A DNA stretch of 55,580 nucleotides, from NCBI GenBank assembly GCA_964518595.1, contig CAZFHA010000026.1, positions 1-55,580 on the forward strand. Direction: 5' to 3'. How positions within the stretch are numbered: position 1 is the stretch's first letter; each line of letters begins with the position of its first letter. This document shows, in pieces, positions 41,637 to 50,302 of this stretch. The translations under genes were made by a program, and so were the position numbers. A model generated the notes under the pieces. It made no database searches. It was not told the DNA's origin and saw only the letters and a list, made by a program, of their open reading frames with translations. Source of the DNA: CAZFHA01 sp964518595 (GTDB taxonomy: Bacteria > Bacillota > Clostridia > Saccharofermentanales > Saccharofermentanaceae).

Positions 41637-42812
41637 ATGATAGACAGCTGTGACCTGACCCAGGAACAGGTACTTTCCTGGATTGAAAATCGCCGTAAAC
41701 AAGCACTAAATTTCTTAGATAATAATAAAAATATTACTTTTTTAACCTCGGCTGAGCAAGATGAACTAGAAGGGGTTATTGGATTTTTTGCCCATTGGAA
41801 TGAGAATCTGGCTGAAGATGGGCAAGTGGAAGATGAACTTTATCAGGCACTAGCTGATGCAGCTTATGACGTTCGCTTGAAAGCCTATGGCAATAAAGTT
41901 TTTTTTCGTGGGTTGATTGAGTTCACTAATTATTGTCAGAAGAATTGCTATTATTGTGGTATTGCTGCCGGGCAAAGACATGTGCACCGTTATCGCTTGA
42001 GTACAGAGGATATTCTTGAGTGTTGCCGTTTGGGTGAGTCTTTGGGTTATCATTCTTTTGTTTTACAGGGCGGTGAAGATCCCTATTATAATGATGATCG
42101 GCTTTGCCAGCTTATTACTACGATTCGGGAGCACTACCCTCAGGTGGCTTTGACCCTTTCTGTGGGGGAAAGGAGTGCTGAATCCTATAGAAAGATTCAT
42201 GAGGCCGGTATTGATCGTTTCTTACTCCGGCATGAAACGGCAACTCCGGAGCATTATGCTCAGTTACATCCGGCGGCTTTGACCTTGGCAGATCGACTTC
42301 AGTGTCTGACTGACCTTCGTAAAGCCGGTTTTCAAGTGGGCGCAGGCTTTATGGTAGGTTCACCTTTCCAGACCGTGAGGAATTTAGCTAGAGATTTAGT
42401 CTTTTTGCAGCAGTTTAGGCCGCAAATGATCGGCATCGGTCCCTTTCTACCGGCGGGAGGAACACCTTTTGCAGAGTATGCTCCCGGAAGTGTTAACCAG
42501 ACTTTACTGATGGTTGCACTTACGCGCTTACTACTGCCTGACTCACTGCTCCCTGCCACCACCGCTTTAGGCTCTATTGACGCTTGGGGAAGAGAAAAGG
42601 CTTTTAGTTTTGGTGCCAATGTGGTAATGCCTAATTTATCTCCCGGAGAAGTGCGGGCGGACTATGCTCTCTATGATAATAAACTTTGCTTTCAAGGGGC
42701 TGCTAAAGATCAACGAGATTTTTTGGTAGAGCGAATGGCCTCTTGGGGCAATGTTCCGGATTTTACCCGTGGGGATCATGGTGATTTTATTCAGGAGGAG
42801 ACCAGGGCGTGA
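41637..42812 (+). CDS. hydE: [FeFe]-hydrogenase H-cluster radical SAM maturase HydE
   Basis: The 391-residue radical SAM protein has FFRGLIEFTNYCQKNCYYCG (Cys100, Cys104, Cys107), the HydE form of CxxxCxxC; PylB-like relatives have a different context. It also has FVLQGGED and GFMVGSPFQT. HydE acts in making the H-cluster dithiomethylamine ligand. hydF and hydG are not here. ATG follows CAGGAGGGACT, with an extended TGATATAAT at 41600-41608. Its TGA overlaps the next gene's GTG. Confidence 0.85.
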   Translation: MIDSCDLTQEQVLSWIENRRKQALNFLDNNKNITFLTSAEQDELEGVIGFFAHWNENLAEDGQVEDELYQALADAAYDVRLKAYGNKVFFRGLIEFTNYCQKNCYYCGIAAGQRHVHRYRLSTEDILECCRLGESLGYHSFVLQGGEDPYYNDDRLCQLITTIREHYPQVALTLSVGERSAESYRKIHEAGIDRFLLRHETATPEHYAQLHPAALTLADRLQCLTDLRKAGFQVGAGFMVGSPFQTVRNLARDLVFLQQFRPQMIGIGPFLPAGGTPFAEYAPGSVNQTLLMVALTRLLLPDSLLPATTALGSIDAWGREKAFSFGANVVMPNLSPGEVRADYALYDNKLCFQGAAKDQRDFLVERMASWGNVPDFTRGDHGDFIQEETRA

Positions 42813-43531
42813 TAGACGAAATATTTTCGCGGACAGGGATGCTTTTAGGCCAGGAAGGCGTAGAGAAATTACAGGCGTCTTCTGTAGCTATTTTTGGTGT
42901 GGGCGGTGTAGGTTCATTTGCAGCGGAAGCGCTGGCTCGTTCCGGCCTTGGGCATATAGCACTTATTGACCATGACCAAGTTTGCCTTTCTAATATTAAC
43001 CGTCAGCTGATTGCGCTTCATTCTACGGTGGGACGTCTAAAAGCGGAGGTTATGAAGGAGCGTATTTTAGATATTAATCCTCACGCCCGGGTGGAAGTCT
43101 ATCCGATGTTTTACGGTGCAGAGACTGCTGACAAAATTGATTTATCCACCTTCTCTTATGTGGTTGATGCGATAGATACCGTAACGGCTAAGTTACTTTT
43201 AGCTGAAAAATGCCAAGCGGCTGGGGTAAGGATTATTAGCTCCATGGGTGCAGGTAATAAGCTTGATGCCACTGCTTTTGTGGTGACAGATATCTTTTCC
43301 ACCTCAGTTTGCCCTTTGGCTAAAGTCATGCGCCGGGAATTACGAGCCCGGGGGGTGAAACAACTTAAGGTTGTCTATTCCGAAGCTCCGGTAGTTATGC
43401 CCAAGACTGAAGATGAGGGAGGAGCTTTGAGACCTGGCAAAAAGACTCCCGGTAGTATCGCTTATGTACCTTCTGTGGCTGGGCTACTATTGGCTGGAGA
43501 AGTTATCAAAGATTTAACAGGTGAACTCTGA
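42809..43531 (+). CDS. tcdA: tRNA threonylcarbamoyladenosine dehydratase (ThiF/E1-like)
   Basis: The 240-residue protein starts FSRTGMLLGQEGVEKL and has ATP-binding GVGGVGSFAAEALARSG, RxxxR-like NINRQ and the TcdA-specific segment SSMGAGNKLDA and STSVCPLAKVMRRELR. It cyclises t6A37 in tRNA to ct6A. GTG start overlaps hydE by four bases (GTGA). Confidence 0.9.
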   Translation: MIDEIFSRTGMLLGQEGVEKLQASSVAIFGVGGVGSFAAEALARSGLGHIALIDHDQVCLSNINRQLIALHSTVGRLKAEVMKERILDINPHARVEVYPMFYGAETADKIDLSTFSYVVDAIDTVTAKLLLAEKCQAAGVRIISSMGAGNKLDATAFVVTDIFSTSVCPLAKVMRRELRARGVKQLKVVYSEAPVVMPKTEDEGGALRPGKKTPGSIAYVPSVAGLLLAGEVIKDLTGEL

Positions 43532-43621
43532 TTTAAAGGCTGGCCAGATTTTAGGGGTATCAAGAGTTGACGCTCTTTATCTTAGCTTTTATCCTATTGC
43601 AGTATCTAAAGGAGATTGATA

Positions 43622-44767
43622 ATGAAAGATAATACCAGACTTGTACATGGATTTTCCGGCGCAGATCCGGTGACTGGGGCAATTAGTTTCCCCATTTATC
43701 AGACAGCCACATTTTGCCATCCGGCGGTGGGAGAGAGTACCGGTTTTGATTATTCTCGGGCTCAGAACCCAACCCGTCAGGAACTTGAGAGTACCTTGGC
43801 AGCTTTGGAGCAGGGCAGTCTGTGTCGGGCTTTCTCCTCTGGAATGGCAGCTATTGCGGCAGTTTTTCATTTGTTGCGCCCCGGTCAGCATGTAATTCTT
43901 TCGGAAGATTTATATGGTGGAACCTATCGGTTAGCTAAAGAGGCCTTTGAACCTTATGGAATTAGTTTTGAATATATTGATACAGCAGATGTAGCGGCAT
44001 TGGCTGGAGCTATTCGACCGGAAACGGCAATGATCTTTCTTGAAACCCCCTCAAATCCTATGATGCGGATAACTGATATTGGGGCGGTAAAGCAGTTGAT
44101 TGGGGATCGTAAAATATATCTGGTTGTTGATAACACTTTCTTAACGGCTCTCTGGCAAAAGCCTTTACTTCTGGGTGCAGATATTGTTGTCTATAGTGGG
44201 ACTAAATATCTTTGTGGTCATAACGATGTTATTGCCGGGTTTCTGGTAGTGGGGAATAACCAAGAATTGGCAGATCGCTTAGCTCGTTTTTCCATGTCCG
44301 AGGGGGCTGTTTTGGGTGTTTTTGATTGTTGGCTGATGCTTAGAAGTTTAAAGACATTGTCAGTCAGACTCTTAAGACAGGCAGATAATGCACTGAAAAT
44401 TGCAGCGTTTTTGCAATCTCACTCACAGGTTACGGCAGTCTATTATGCCGGATTACCGGAGAGTCCAGGGTACAAAATCAGCTGTAGCCAGGCGACAGGG
44501 TTTGGTGCAATGATTTCTTTTCGGGTGCAGTCGGCAGAACTGGCGAAGGAAATTTTGCGCCGGGTTAAGCTGATTTATTTTGCCGAGAGCTTGGGCGGTG
44601 TAGAGAGCTTAATTACCTATCCTTTTTTGCAAACCCATAGTGAAATTCCTAAAGACCATCGGGATCGCCTGGCTCTGGATGATACCTTGCTACGTTTGTC
44701 CGTGGGCATTGAAGACGTTGAGGATATCATTGAAGATTTAGAGCAGGCGTTTGCTCTAGATAGGTAA
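43622..44767 (+). CDS. Cys/Met metabolism PLP enzyme (cystathionine gamma-lyase/synthase family)
   Basis: ATG 43622 follows AAAGGAGATTGATA. The 381-residue protein has the family blocks PIYQTATF, YSRAQNPTRQELE, the PLP lysine in YSGTKYLCGHND, and ESLGGVESLITYP. Cystathionine gamma-lyase, gamma-synthase and homoserine sulfhydrylases look alike here; the exact reaction cannot be decided. It is next to a PatB-like C-S lyase, so transsulfuration or H2S release is likely. Confidence 0.85.
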   Translation: MKDNTRLVHGFSGADPVTGAISFPIYQTATFCHPAVGESTGFDYSRAQNPTRQELESTLAALEQGSLCRAFSSGMAAIAAVFHLLRPGQHVILSEDLYGGTYRLAKEAFEPYGISFEYIDTADVAALAGAIRPETAMIFLETPSNPMMRITDIGAVKQLIGDRKIYLVVDNTFLTALWQKPLLLGADIVVYSGTKYLCGHNDVIAGFLVVGNNQELADRLARFSMSEGAVLGVFDCWLMLRSLKTLSVRLLRQADNALKIAAFLQSHSQVTAVYYAGLPESPGYKISCSQATGFGAMISFRVQSAELAKEILRRVKLIYFAESLGGVESLITYPFLQTHSEIPKDHRDRLALDDTLLRLSVGIEDVEDIIEDLEQAFALDR

Positions 44768-44820
44768 ATCTTCTTGCAGTACAATGATAAAAGCAATCAG
44801 TATGACAATGAGGTGAGGCT

Positions 44821-46008
44821 ATGGATAGACAATTTACTATTTCTTCCGACTATTCTTTTGATGAGATAATTGACCGTGAAAATACCCGGGCAATCAAGTT
44901 CGACTACAGAGAACGCTATCAGATGCCCGAGGATGTCTTACCTCTTTGGGTAGCGGATATGGATTTTAAGGCGCCCCCATGTGTTTCAGCGGCTTTAGCT
45001 GAGAGGGCGGTTCATGGTATTTATGGTTATTCCGACATTACTTCTGATTACACCGAAACGGTTTTAGCCTGGCAAAAAAAGCGTTTTGCCTATGAGCCAT
45101 CCTCAGACAGTCTGTTTGTCTCACCGGGTGTAGTTTTTGCCTTATATAGAGCCATTACTGCTTTAACTCAAAAAGGTGAAGCAGTGATGATCCAAAGGCC
45201 GGTTTACTATCCCTTTTCCAGTGCGATTCTTGACCAAGGACGTAAATTGGTGAATAGTCCGCTAGTGAATCAAAATGGACATTATGAAATGGATTTTGCA
45301 GATATTGAAAAGAAGGTTATCGAAGAGGGGGTAAAAGTATTTATTCTTTGTAATCCTCATAATCCAGTGGGGCGTGTTTGGACAAAACAGGAACTTAGCC
45401 AGTTGGGTGAAATTATGCTGAAACATAAGGTTTGGGTCATTTCTGATGAGATCCATCAAGACTTTATTTTTCCTGGACACAAGCACCAAGTCTTCGCAGC
45501 TTTATCACCGGAACTGGCTCAGATTACCATTACCTGCACAGCTCCTAGTAAGACGTTCAATCTTGCTGGACTTCAGATTTCAAATCTATTTATTGAGAAC
45601 CCCGAGCTCAAAAAGCTTTTCCGGCAGTCTATGAAAGAAAGTGGTTATAGTCAGCCTAATCTCATGGGGCTGATTGCTTGTCAAGCGGCTTATGAACATG
45701 GGGAGCCTTGGCTGACTGATTTATGTAAATATTTAGAGGGGAATGTTACTTTCTTCCAAAATGCTCTTGCTCAAAAGCTTCCTCAAGTCAAATGTATCCA
45801 ACCGGAAGGAACCTATCTCCTTTGGGCAGATTTCTCCGCCCTGGGAGAGGAGAAAATTCTAAAAGAAAAACTGGCTCAAGAGGCTAAGATTTGGTTGGAT
45901 CATGGCAGTATGTTTGGTCCGGAAGGTACCGGATACCAACGTTTTAATATCGCTAGTCCCCGCAGTCTTATAGCAGAGGCAGTTAAAAGATTAGAGAAAA
46001 TTAGCTAG
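44821..46008 (+). CDS. patB: MalY/PatB-type PLP C-S lyase (cystathionine beta-lyase)
   Basis: The 395-residue aminotransferase-fold protein has LPLWVADMDFKAPPCV at the start, the NPHNPVGRVW segment, and the lysine motif APSKTFNLAGLQ, as in MalY/PatB. It cleaves cystathionine or cysteine to pyruvate, ammonia and a thiol or H2S. GAGGTGAGGCT precedes the ATG. A TACTGG-N6-CCAGTA hairpin at 46065-46082 follows the gene. Confidence 0.88.
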   Translation: MDRQFTISSDYSFDEIIDRENTRAIKFDYRERYQMPEDVLPLWVADMDFKAPPCVSAALAERAVHGIYGYSDITSDYTETVLAWQKKRFAYEPSSDSLFVSPGVVFALYRAITALTQKGEAVMIQRPVYYPFSSAILDQGRKLVNSPLVNQNGHYEMDFADIEKKVIEEGVKVFILCNPHNPVGRVWTKQELSQLGEIMLKHKVWVISDEIHQDFIFPGHKHQVFAALSPELAQITITCTAPSKTFNLAGLQISNLFIENPELKKLFRQSMKESGYSQPNLMGLIACQAAYEHGEPWLTDLCKYLEGNVTFFQNALAQKLPQVKCIQPEGTYLLWADFSALGEEKILKEKLAQEAKIWLDHGSMFGPEGTGYQRFNIASPRSLIAEAVKRLEKIS

Positions 46009-46097
46009 TTTGTTTTTAAACAAAAGTGAAATGAAAATCAAAAGTGCTAAAATGCAAAAAATAATACTGGACTTTGCCAGTAATGCAAAAATAACGA

Positions 46098-46126
46098 TTG
46101 TAATTGAAGAATTTTTTTACTATACT
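46098..46126 (+). promoter_or_regulatory. Sigma-A-type promoter for the NADH oxidase gene
   Basis: TTGTAA (46098-46103) and TATACT (46121-46126) are spaced by exactly 17 bases. A second TATAAT is at 46160-46165. No Rex-like TTGTGAANNNNTTCACAA site is visible. Confidence 0.6.
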
Positions 46127-46223
46127 GGATTTGCGTTTAGAAAACAAAATTGTAATCAGTATAATTTGTTTCTATTAGCACAAAGGTAGTAAGTAACACT
46201 TACAGACGAGAGGAGTATTCACT

Positions 46224-47558
46224 ATGGCAAAGATCGTATTAATCGGTGCAAATCACGCTGGTACCGCCGCTGCCAACACTATTTTAGACAATTACCCTGA
46301 TCAGGAACTGGTAATTTTTGACAGAAACTCAAATATTAGTTATTTGGGGTGCGGAACCGCTCTCTGGATTGGTAGACAAATTGATAGCCCTACTGGTCTT
46401 TTTTATTCCTCTAAGGACAAGATGGAAGCTAAGAAAGCAACCGTTCATATGGAAACAGAAGTACAACGAATTGATTTTAAAGCTAAGAAAGTTTATGCCA
46501 CCAAGAAATCAGGTGAGGCAGTTGAGGAGAGTTATGATAAGCTGATTATCGCAACTGGTTCAATTCCCATTATGCCTGCTATTGAAGGTACTGAGCTAGA
46601 TAATGTTCAGTGTGTAAAGTTGTATCAAGATGCCCAGAAAGCGGAGAGCTGCCTTGAGGATTCTTCCATTAAGAATGTTGCCATTATTGGTGCAGGCTAT
46701 ATTGGAGTTGAGTTAGCGGAGGCAATGCGTCGCCGAAACAAGAATGCCAAGTTATTTGAAGTCTATGATACCTGCTTAAGTAATTATTATGATCCTTGGT
46801 TCTCAAAGGATATGGATAAAGTCTTGGGAGATCATGGTATTGAACTGCACTATGGTGAAAAAGTAGTACGCCTGGAAGGCAGTGATGGTGCAGTAAATAA
46901 GGTTGTAACCGATAAGGGTACATATGAAGCAGAGCTTGTTATGATGGCCATTGGTTTCCGTCCGAATTCAGGCCTAGGAAAAGACAGTCTGGAACTTTTC
47001 TCTAATGGTGCTTACAAAGTTAATCTCCATCAGCAGACCAGTATGACAGATGTCTATGCAGTGGGTGACTGTGCTACGGTTTTTGATAATGCCCGTCAAG
47101 ACGTCAACTATATTGCTTTAGCCACGAATGCTGTTCGTAGTGGTATTGTAGCCGCTCATAATGCCTGTGGAACCGCTATTGAATCAGCTGGTGTACAAGG
47201 TTCTAATGGTATTTCAATTTATGGTTATAAGATGGTCTCTACCGGCATGACTGTGGCGGCCGCTGAGAAGGCAGGATTTACTCCTCTTTATACTGATTTT
47301 GAAGATTTGCAAAAGCCGGCATTTATTGCGGAGAATCATCCGGTTAAGATTCGGATTGTCTATGATAGCAAGACCAGACGAATTTTGGGCGCACAAATGG
47401 CTTCCTATGAGGATGTTTCTATGGGAATACATATGTTTTCTCTGGCCATTTCAGAAGGTGTTACTATCGACAAGTTGAAACTTTTAGATATCTTCTTCTT
47501 ACCACACTTTAATCAGCCTTATAACTATATTACTATGGCAGCCTTGTCAGCAAAATAA
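46224..47558 (+). CDS. nox: Water-forming NADH oxidase / CoA-disulfide-reductase-family flavoprotein
   Basis: The 444-residue flavoprotein has the FAD motif GANHAGTAAANTIL with His11, and the single redox Cys43 in ISYLGCGTALWIG, the NOX2 form; a second NAD motif is GAGYIGVELAEA and the FAD-binding DVYAVGDCA follows. It reduces oxygen to water at NADH cost, probably for oxygen defence in an anaerobe. Polysulfide or CoA-disulfide reductase activity is possible in the same family. Confidence 0.85.
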   Translation: MAKIVLIGANHAGTAAANTILDNYPDQELVIFDRNSNISYLGCGTALWIGRQIDSPTGLFYSSKDKMEAKKATVHMETEVQRIDFKAKKVYATKKSGEAVEESYDKLIIATGSIPIMPAIEGTELDNVQCVKLYQDAQKAESCLEDSSIKNVAIIGAGYIGVELAEAMRRRNKNAKLFEVYDTCLSNYYDPWFSKDMDKVLGDHGIELHYGEKVVRLEGSDGAVNKVVTDKGTYEAELVMMAIGFRPNSGLGKDSLELFSNGAYKVNLHQQTSMTDVYAVGDCATVFDNARQDVNYIALATNAVRSGIVAAHNACGTAIESAGVQGSNGISIYGYKMVSTGMTVAAAEKAGFTPLYTDFEDLQKPAFIAENHPVKIRIVYDSKTRRILGAQMASYEDVSMGIHMFSLAISEGVTIDKLKLLDIFFLPHFNQPYNYITMAALSAK

Positions 47559-47604
47559 GTTGTGCTTTTGATTCGGGCAAAAGCGCTCGAATTTGAATGA
47601 CTTC

Positions 47605-47646
47605 AAAAACTCCCCCGAAAGAGATTTCGAGGGAGTTTTTTCTTTA
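47605..47646 (+). terminator. Terminator of the NADH oxidase gene
   Basis: AAACTCCCCCGAAA pairs with TTTCGAGGGAGTTT and runs into TTTTTTCTTT. It closes the nox unit shortly before the metN promoter. Confidence 0.85.
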
Positions 47647-47652
47647 AAAAGC

Positions 47653-47681
47653 TTGACAAATCCAAAGGCTAATATTATCAT
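47653..47681 (+). promoter_or_regulatory. Promoter of the metNIQ operon
   Basis: TTGACA (47653-47658) and TATCAT (47676-47681) with a 17-base spacer. No S-box (SAM riboswitch) or T-box is evident between here and metN; a leader ORF fills the space. Confidence 0.65.
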
Positions 47682-47743
47682 CAATTCAAGAATTCCTACT
47701 AAACTAGTATGAATAGTATGGAATAGAAGAGGAGGTTGTTATT

Positions 47744-47815
47744 ATGCTCGTGTTAAAGAATAAAAAAATGGGCTGTCGAGCTCTTGGGTGTTGGACAGGA
47801 TTAGAGCGAATGTGA
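47744..47815 (+). CDS. Candidate 23-residue leader peptide before metN
   Basis: ATG 47744 is spaced eight bases from GAGGAGG, among the best ribosome sites in the window. The 23-codon frame reads MLVLKNKKMGCRALGCWTG and ends LERM before TGA. It holds two TGT Cys codons and three Met codons, the last one just before the stop. It sits in the leader of a methionine-transport operon that continues to cysK and metH, so a sensing role for Met or Cys charging is plausible. The function is not proven. Confidence 0.5.
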   Translation: MLVLKNKKMGCRALGCWTGLERM

Positions 47816-47857
47816 TATATATATTGGTATCTTAAGGAATAAGGGGGATTTAAGTCC

Positions 47858-48604
47858 GTGATCGATATTAGACATGTCAGCAAGATTTACACCACGGATG
47901 AACAGGATCTCACTGCAATATCAGATATCAATCTAACCATTGAAGATGGTGACATTTTTGGCATTATTGGTATGAGTGGAGCAGGAAAGAGTACATTGGT
48001 AAGATGTATCAACCTGCTAGAGCGTCCTACAGAAGGAGAAATTTGGATTGATGGCCAAGAGGTCACTGGTCTAAGCGGCAAAGATCTCTTGAAATTACGC
48101 CGCAAGATTGGGATGGTATTTCAACGATATAATCTGTTGATGCAGCGAAATGTCCGCAGAAATGTTGAGTTTCCCATGGAAATCAGCGGAGTGCCAAAAG
48201 AGGAGCGCCGTAAGCGTGCCAATGAACTTTTGGAGCTGGTAGGATTGGCTTCTAGGGGAGACAGTTATCCGGCTCAATTATCCGGTGGGCAGCAGCAACG
48301 CGTTTCTATTGCCAGGGCTTTAGCTAATAATCCTTCACTGCTTTTGTGTGATGAGCCCACATCGGCGCTTGATAATTTGACTACCCAGTCACTTTTGAAA
48401 TTGCTTAAAGATATTAACCGTAAGCTGGGCGTTACCATCGTAATCATAACTCATGAGATCAGTGTTGTTGAGCGGGTCTGCAATAAAGTAGCCATCATTG
48501 ATAACACTCGGATAGTGGAACAGGGAGCCATTGAAGAAGTACTTTCCTCTCCGACCCAGAAGATCACAAAACAGCTATTGAGTAAGGAGAGTTGGGATGA
48601 CTAA
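47858..48604 (+). CDS. metN: Methionine ABC transporter ATPase (no NIL domain)
   Basis: The 248-residue ATPase has Walker A GMSGAGKST, VFQRYNLL, signature SGGQQQR, Walker B LLCDEPTSALD and ITHEISVV. It starts at GTG 47858 after GGGGGA. Typical MetN proteins carry about 95 more residues forming the NIL regulatory domain that binds methionine; this one ends just after the ATPase. Its stop overlaps metI by eight bases. Confidence 0.85.
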   Translation: MIDIRHVSKIYTTDEQDLTAISDINLTIEDGDIFGIIGMSGAGKSTLVRCINLLERPTEGEIWIDGQEVTGLSGKDLLKLRRKIGMVFQRYNLLMQRNVRRNVEFPMEISGVPKEERRKRANELLELVGLASRGDSYPAQLSGGQQQRVSIARALANNPSLLLCDEPTSALDNLTTQSLLKLLKDINRKLGVTIVIITHEISVVERVCNKVAIIDNTRIVEQGAIEEVLSSPTQKITKQLLSKESWDD

Positions 48605-49283
48605 TTATATATCCGAATTTTTTGCCGAGTATGGTACATTACTTTGGAATGCTACCTTAGCTACCTTGCAAATGGTTGTCTGGTCCACACTCTTAGCCTA
48701 TCTCTTAGGTATTCCTCTGGGTGTACTGGTAGTAATTACTAAGCCACACTCAATCTTGCCTAGGCGTACCCTAAACAATGTGCTCGGTTGGATTGTCAAT
48801 ATGGGACGTTCTATTCCCTTCATTATCTTAACCGTAGCCTTGATTCCGGTTAGCCGGATTATCATGGGAACGCCGCTGGGGGTGAGGGGTGCAATTGTAC
48901 CGTTAGTTATTGCCGCTACGCCCTTTGTAGCGAGATTGATTGAGAATTCTCTCTCGGACGTAGACCATGGTGTAGTTGAAGTGGCTCAGTCTTCCGGTGC
49001 TACCGTGTTCCAGATAATTACTAAAGTTATGCTGCCGGAAAGCTTACCTTCCATTGTAATGGGTTTATCTATTACACTGATAACTCTTTTTGGCTATTCA
49101 GCCATGATGGGAACAGTGGGGTCTGGTGGTTTGGGTGATGTGGCTATTCGCTATGGCTATAACCGTTACCAAACCGATGTGATGTTAGCCACTCTGGTAA
49201 TTATGATCATACTGGTGCAGTTGATTCAAATGCTCTGCAGTGCCATTGCTAAAAAATTAGACAAACGTATTCGTAAAGCCTAA
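48597..49283 (+). CDS. metI: Methionine ABC transporter permease
   Basis: The 228-residue protein has five hydrophobic segments, the NMGRSIPFIIL stretch and the EAA-loop ENSLSDVDHGVVEVAQSSGA typical of MetI. It pairs with MetN and MetQ. Confidence 0.9.
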   Translation: MTNYISEFFAEYGTLLWNATLATLQMVVWSTLLAYLLGIPLGVLVVITKPHSILPRRTLNNVLGWIVNMGRSIPFIILTVALIPVSRIIMGTPLGVRGAIVPLVIAATPFVARLIENSLSDVDHGVVEVAQSSGATVFQIITKVMLPESLPSIVMGLSITLITLFGYSAMMGTVGSGGLGDVAIRYGYNRYQTDVMLATLVIMIILVQLIQMLCSAIAKKLDKRIRKA

Positions 49284-49342
49284 GACCTGTATTAAAGAAA
49301 TTATGCTAGATTATTTTTGACAGAAGAGAAAGGAAATTTTAT

Positions 49343-50269
49343 ATGAAGAAGTTTAAAAAAATCCTCGCAGGAGCCCTTATAACTAGTTTGCTAGCCGTAG
49401 CTTTAGCGGCTTGCGGTCAGTCTACTACTCCAACTACTAACGGATCAACGGCTGAAAGTGTAAAAGATAGTACCAGTGCAGCCGCAACTACCCAGGCCAA
49501 TACGGAGAAGATAACCTTAAAAATTGGTGCTAGTCCTGTTCCTCACGCTGAGATTTTGGCCAAGGTGAAAGAAATTTTAGCTAAGGATAATATTGAATTG
49601 GAAATTTTAGAGTTTACAGATTATGTAACTCCCAATTTGGCTTTAGACAGCAAAGAAATTGATGCTAACTTTTTTCAGCACTGGCCATATTTAGACAATT
49701 TCAATCAAGAAAAAGGCACGAACCTAATTTCCGTTGCCGGTGTTCATTTTGAGCCACTCTCAATCTTTGCCGGACAAACAAAGACTTTGGCCGAGTTAAA
49801 AGATGGTGCTAAGGTTGCCGTTCCAAATGATACTACCAATGAGGCTAGATCTTTGCTCCTGCTCCAGAAAGAAGGCTTAATTACCCTCAAAGAGGGTGCA
49901 GGCTTAACGGCTACACCCAAGGATATTGTAGAGAACCCTAAGAATCTTTCTTTTGTTGAGATGGAAGCAGCTTCTGTTGCCAGGACCTTGCCCGATGTTG
50001 ACATTGCTGTTATTAACGGTAACTACGCCCTAACCGCCGGATTGGACCAGTCTTTGATTTTAGCTAGTGAAGATGCTTCTTCCGAAGCGGCCCAAACCTA
50101 TGCTAACATTCTTGCTGTTAGAGATGGTGATCAGGACAGACCTGAAATTAAAGCTTTGGTTGCAGCTATTACCTCAGACGAGATCAAAACCTTTATTGAT
50201 GAGACCTATAAGGGTGTTGTAGTACCTGTTTTCTCTACTGAAATTCAGAAAACCACCGCTGCACAATAA
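49343..50269 (+). CDS. metQ: Methionine-binding lipoprotein
   Basis: The 308-residue lipoprotein has a lipobox LAAC (after VALA), a Ser/Thr linker, and a NlpA/MetQ fold: KIGASPVPHAEIL, NFFQHWPYLDNF, and VINGNYA near 228. It delivers D/L-methionine or a related compound to MetNI. Confidence 0.9.
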   Translation: MKKFKKILAGALITSLLAVALAACGQSTTPTTNGSTAESVKDSTSAAATTQANTEKITLKIGASPVPHAEILAKVKEILAKDNIELEILEFTDYVTPNLALDSKEIDANFFQHWPYLDNFNQEKGTNLISVAGVHFEPLSIFAGQTKTLAELKDGAKVAVPNDTTNEARSLLLLQKEGLITLKEGAGLTATPKDIVENPKNLSFVEMEAASVARTLPDVDIAVINGNYALTAGLDQSLILASEDASSEAAQTYANILAVRDGDQDRPEIKALVAAITSDEIKTFIDETYKGVVVPVFSTEIQKTTAAQ

Positions 50270-50302
50270 GTCAGCTTCCTAAGATGAAAAGGAGATATAA
50301 CC

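Noticed and set aside
42332..42619. 95-codon minus-strand ORF
   Set aside because: It is a shadow of hydE with no independent support.
43589..43891. 100-codon minus-strand ORF
   Set aside because: It is antisense to the PLP enzyme gene, whose motifs and ribosome site are clear.
47682..47857. S-box or T-box leader for metN
   Set aside because: No SAM-riboswitch core, no AGGGTGG box and no terminator hairpin is seen; the space is taken by a leader ORF.
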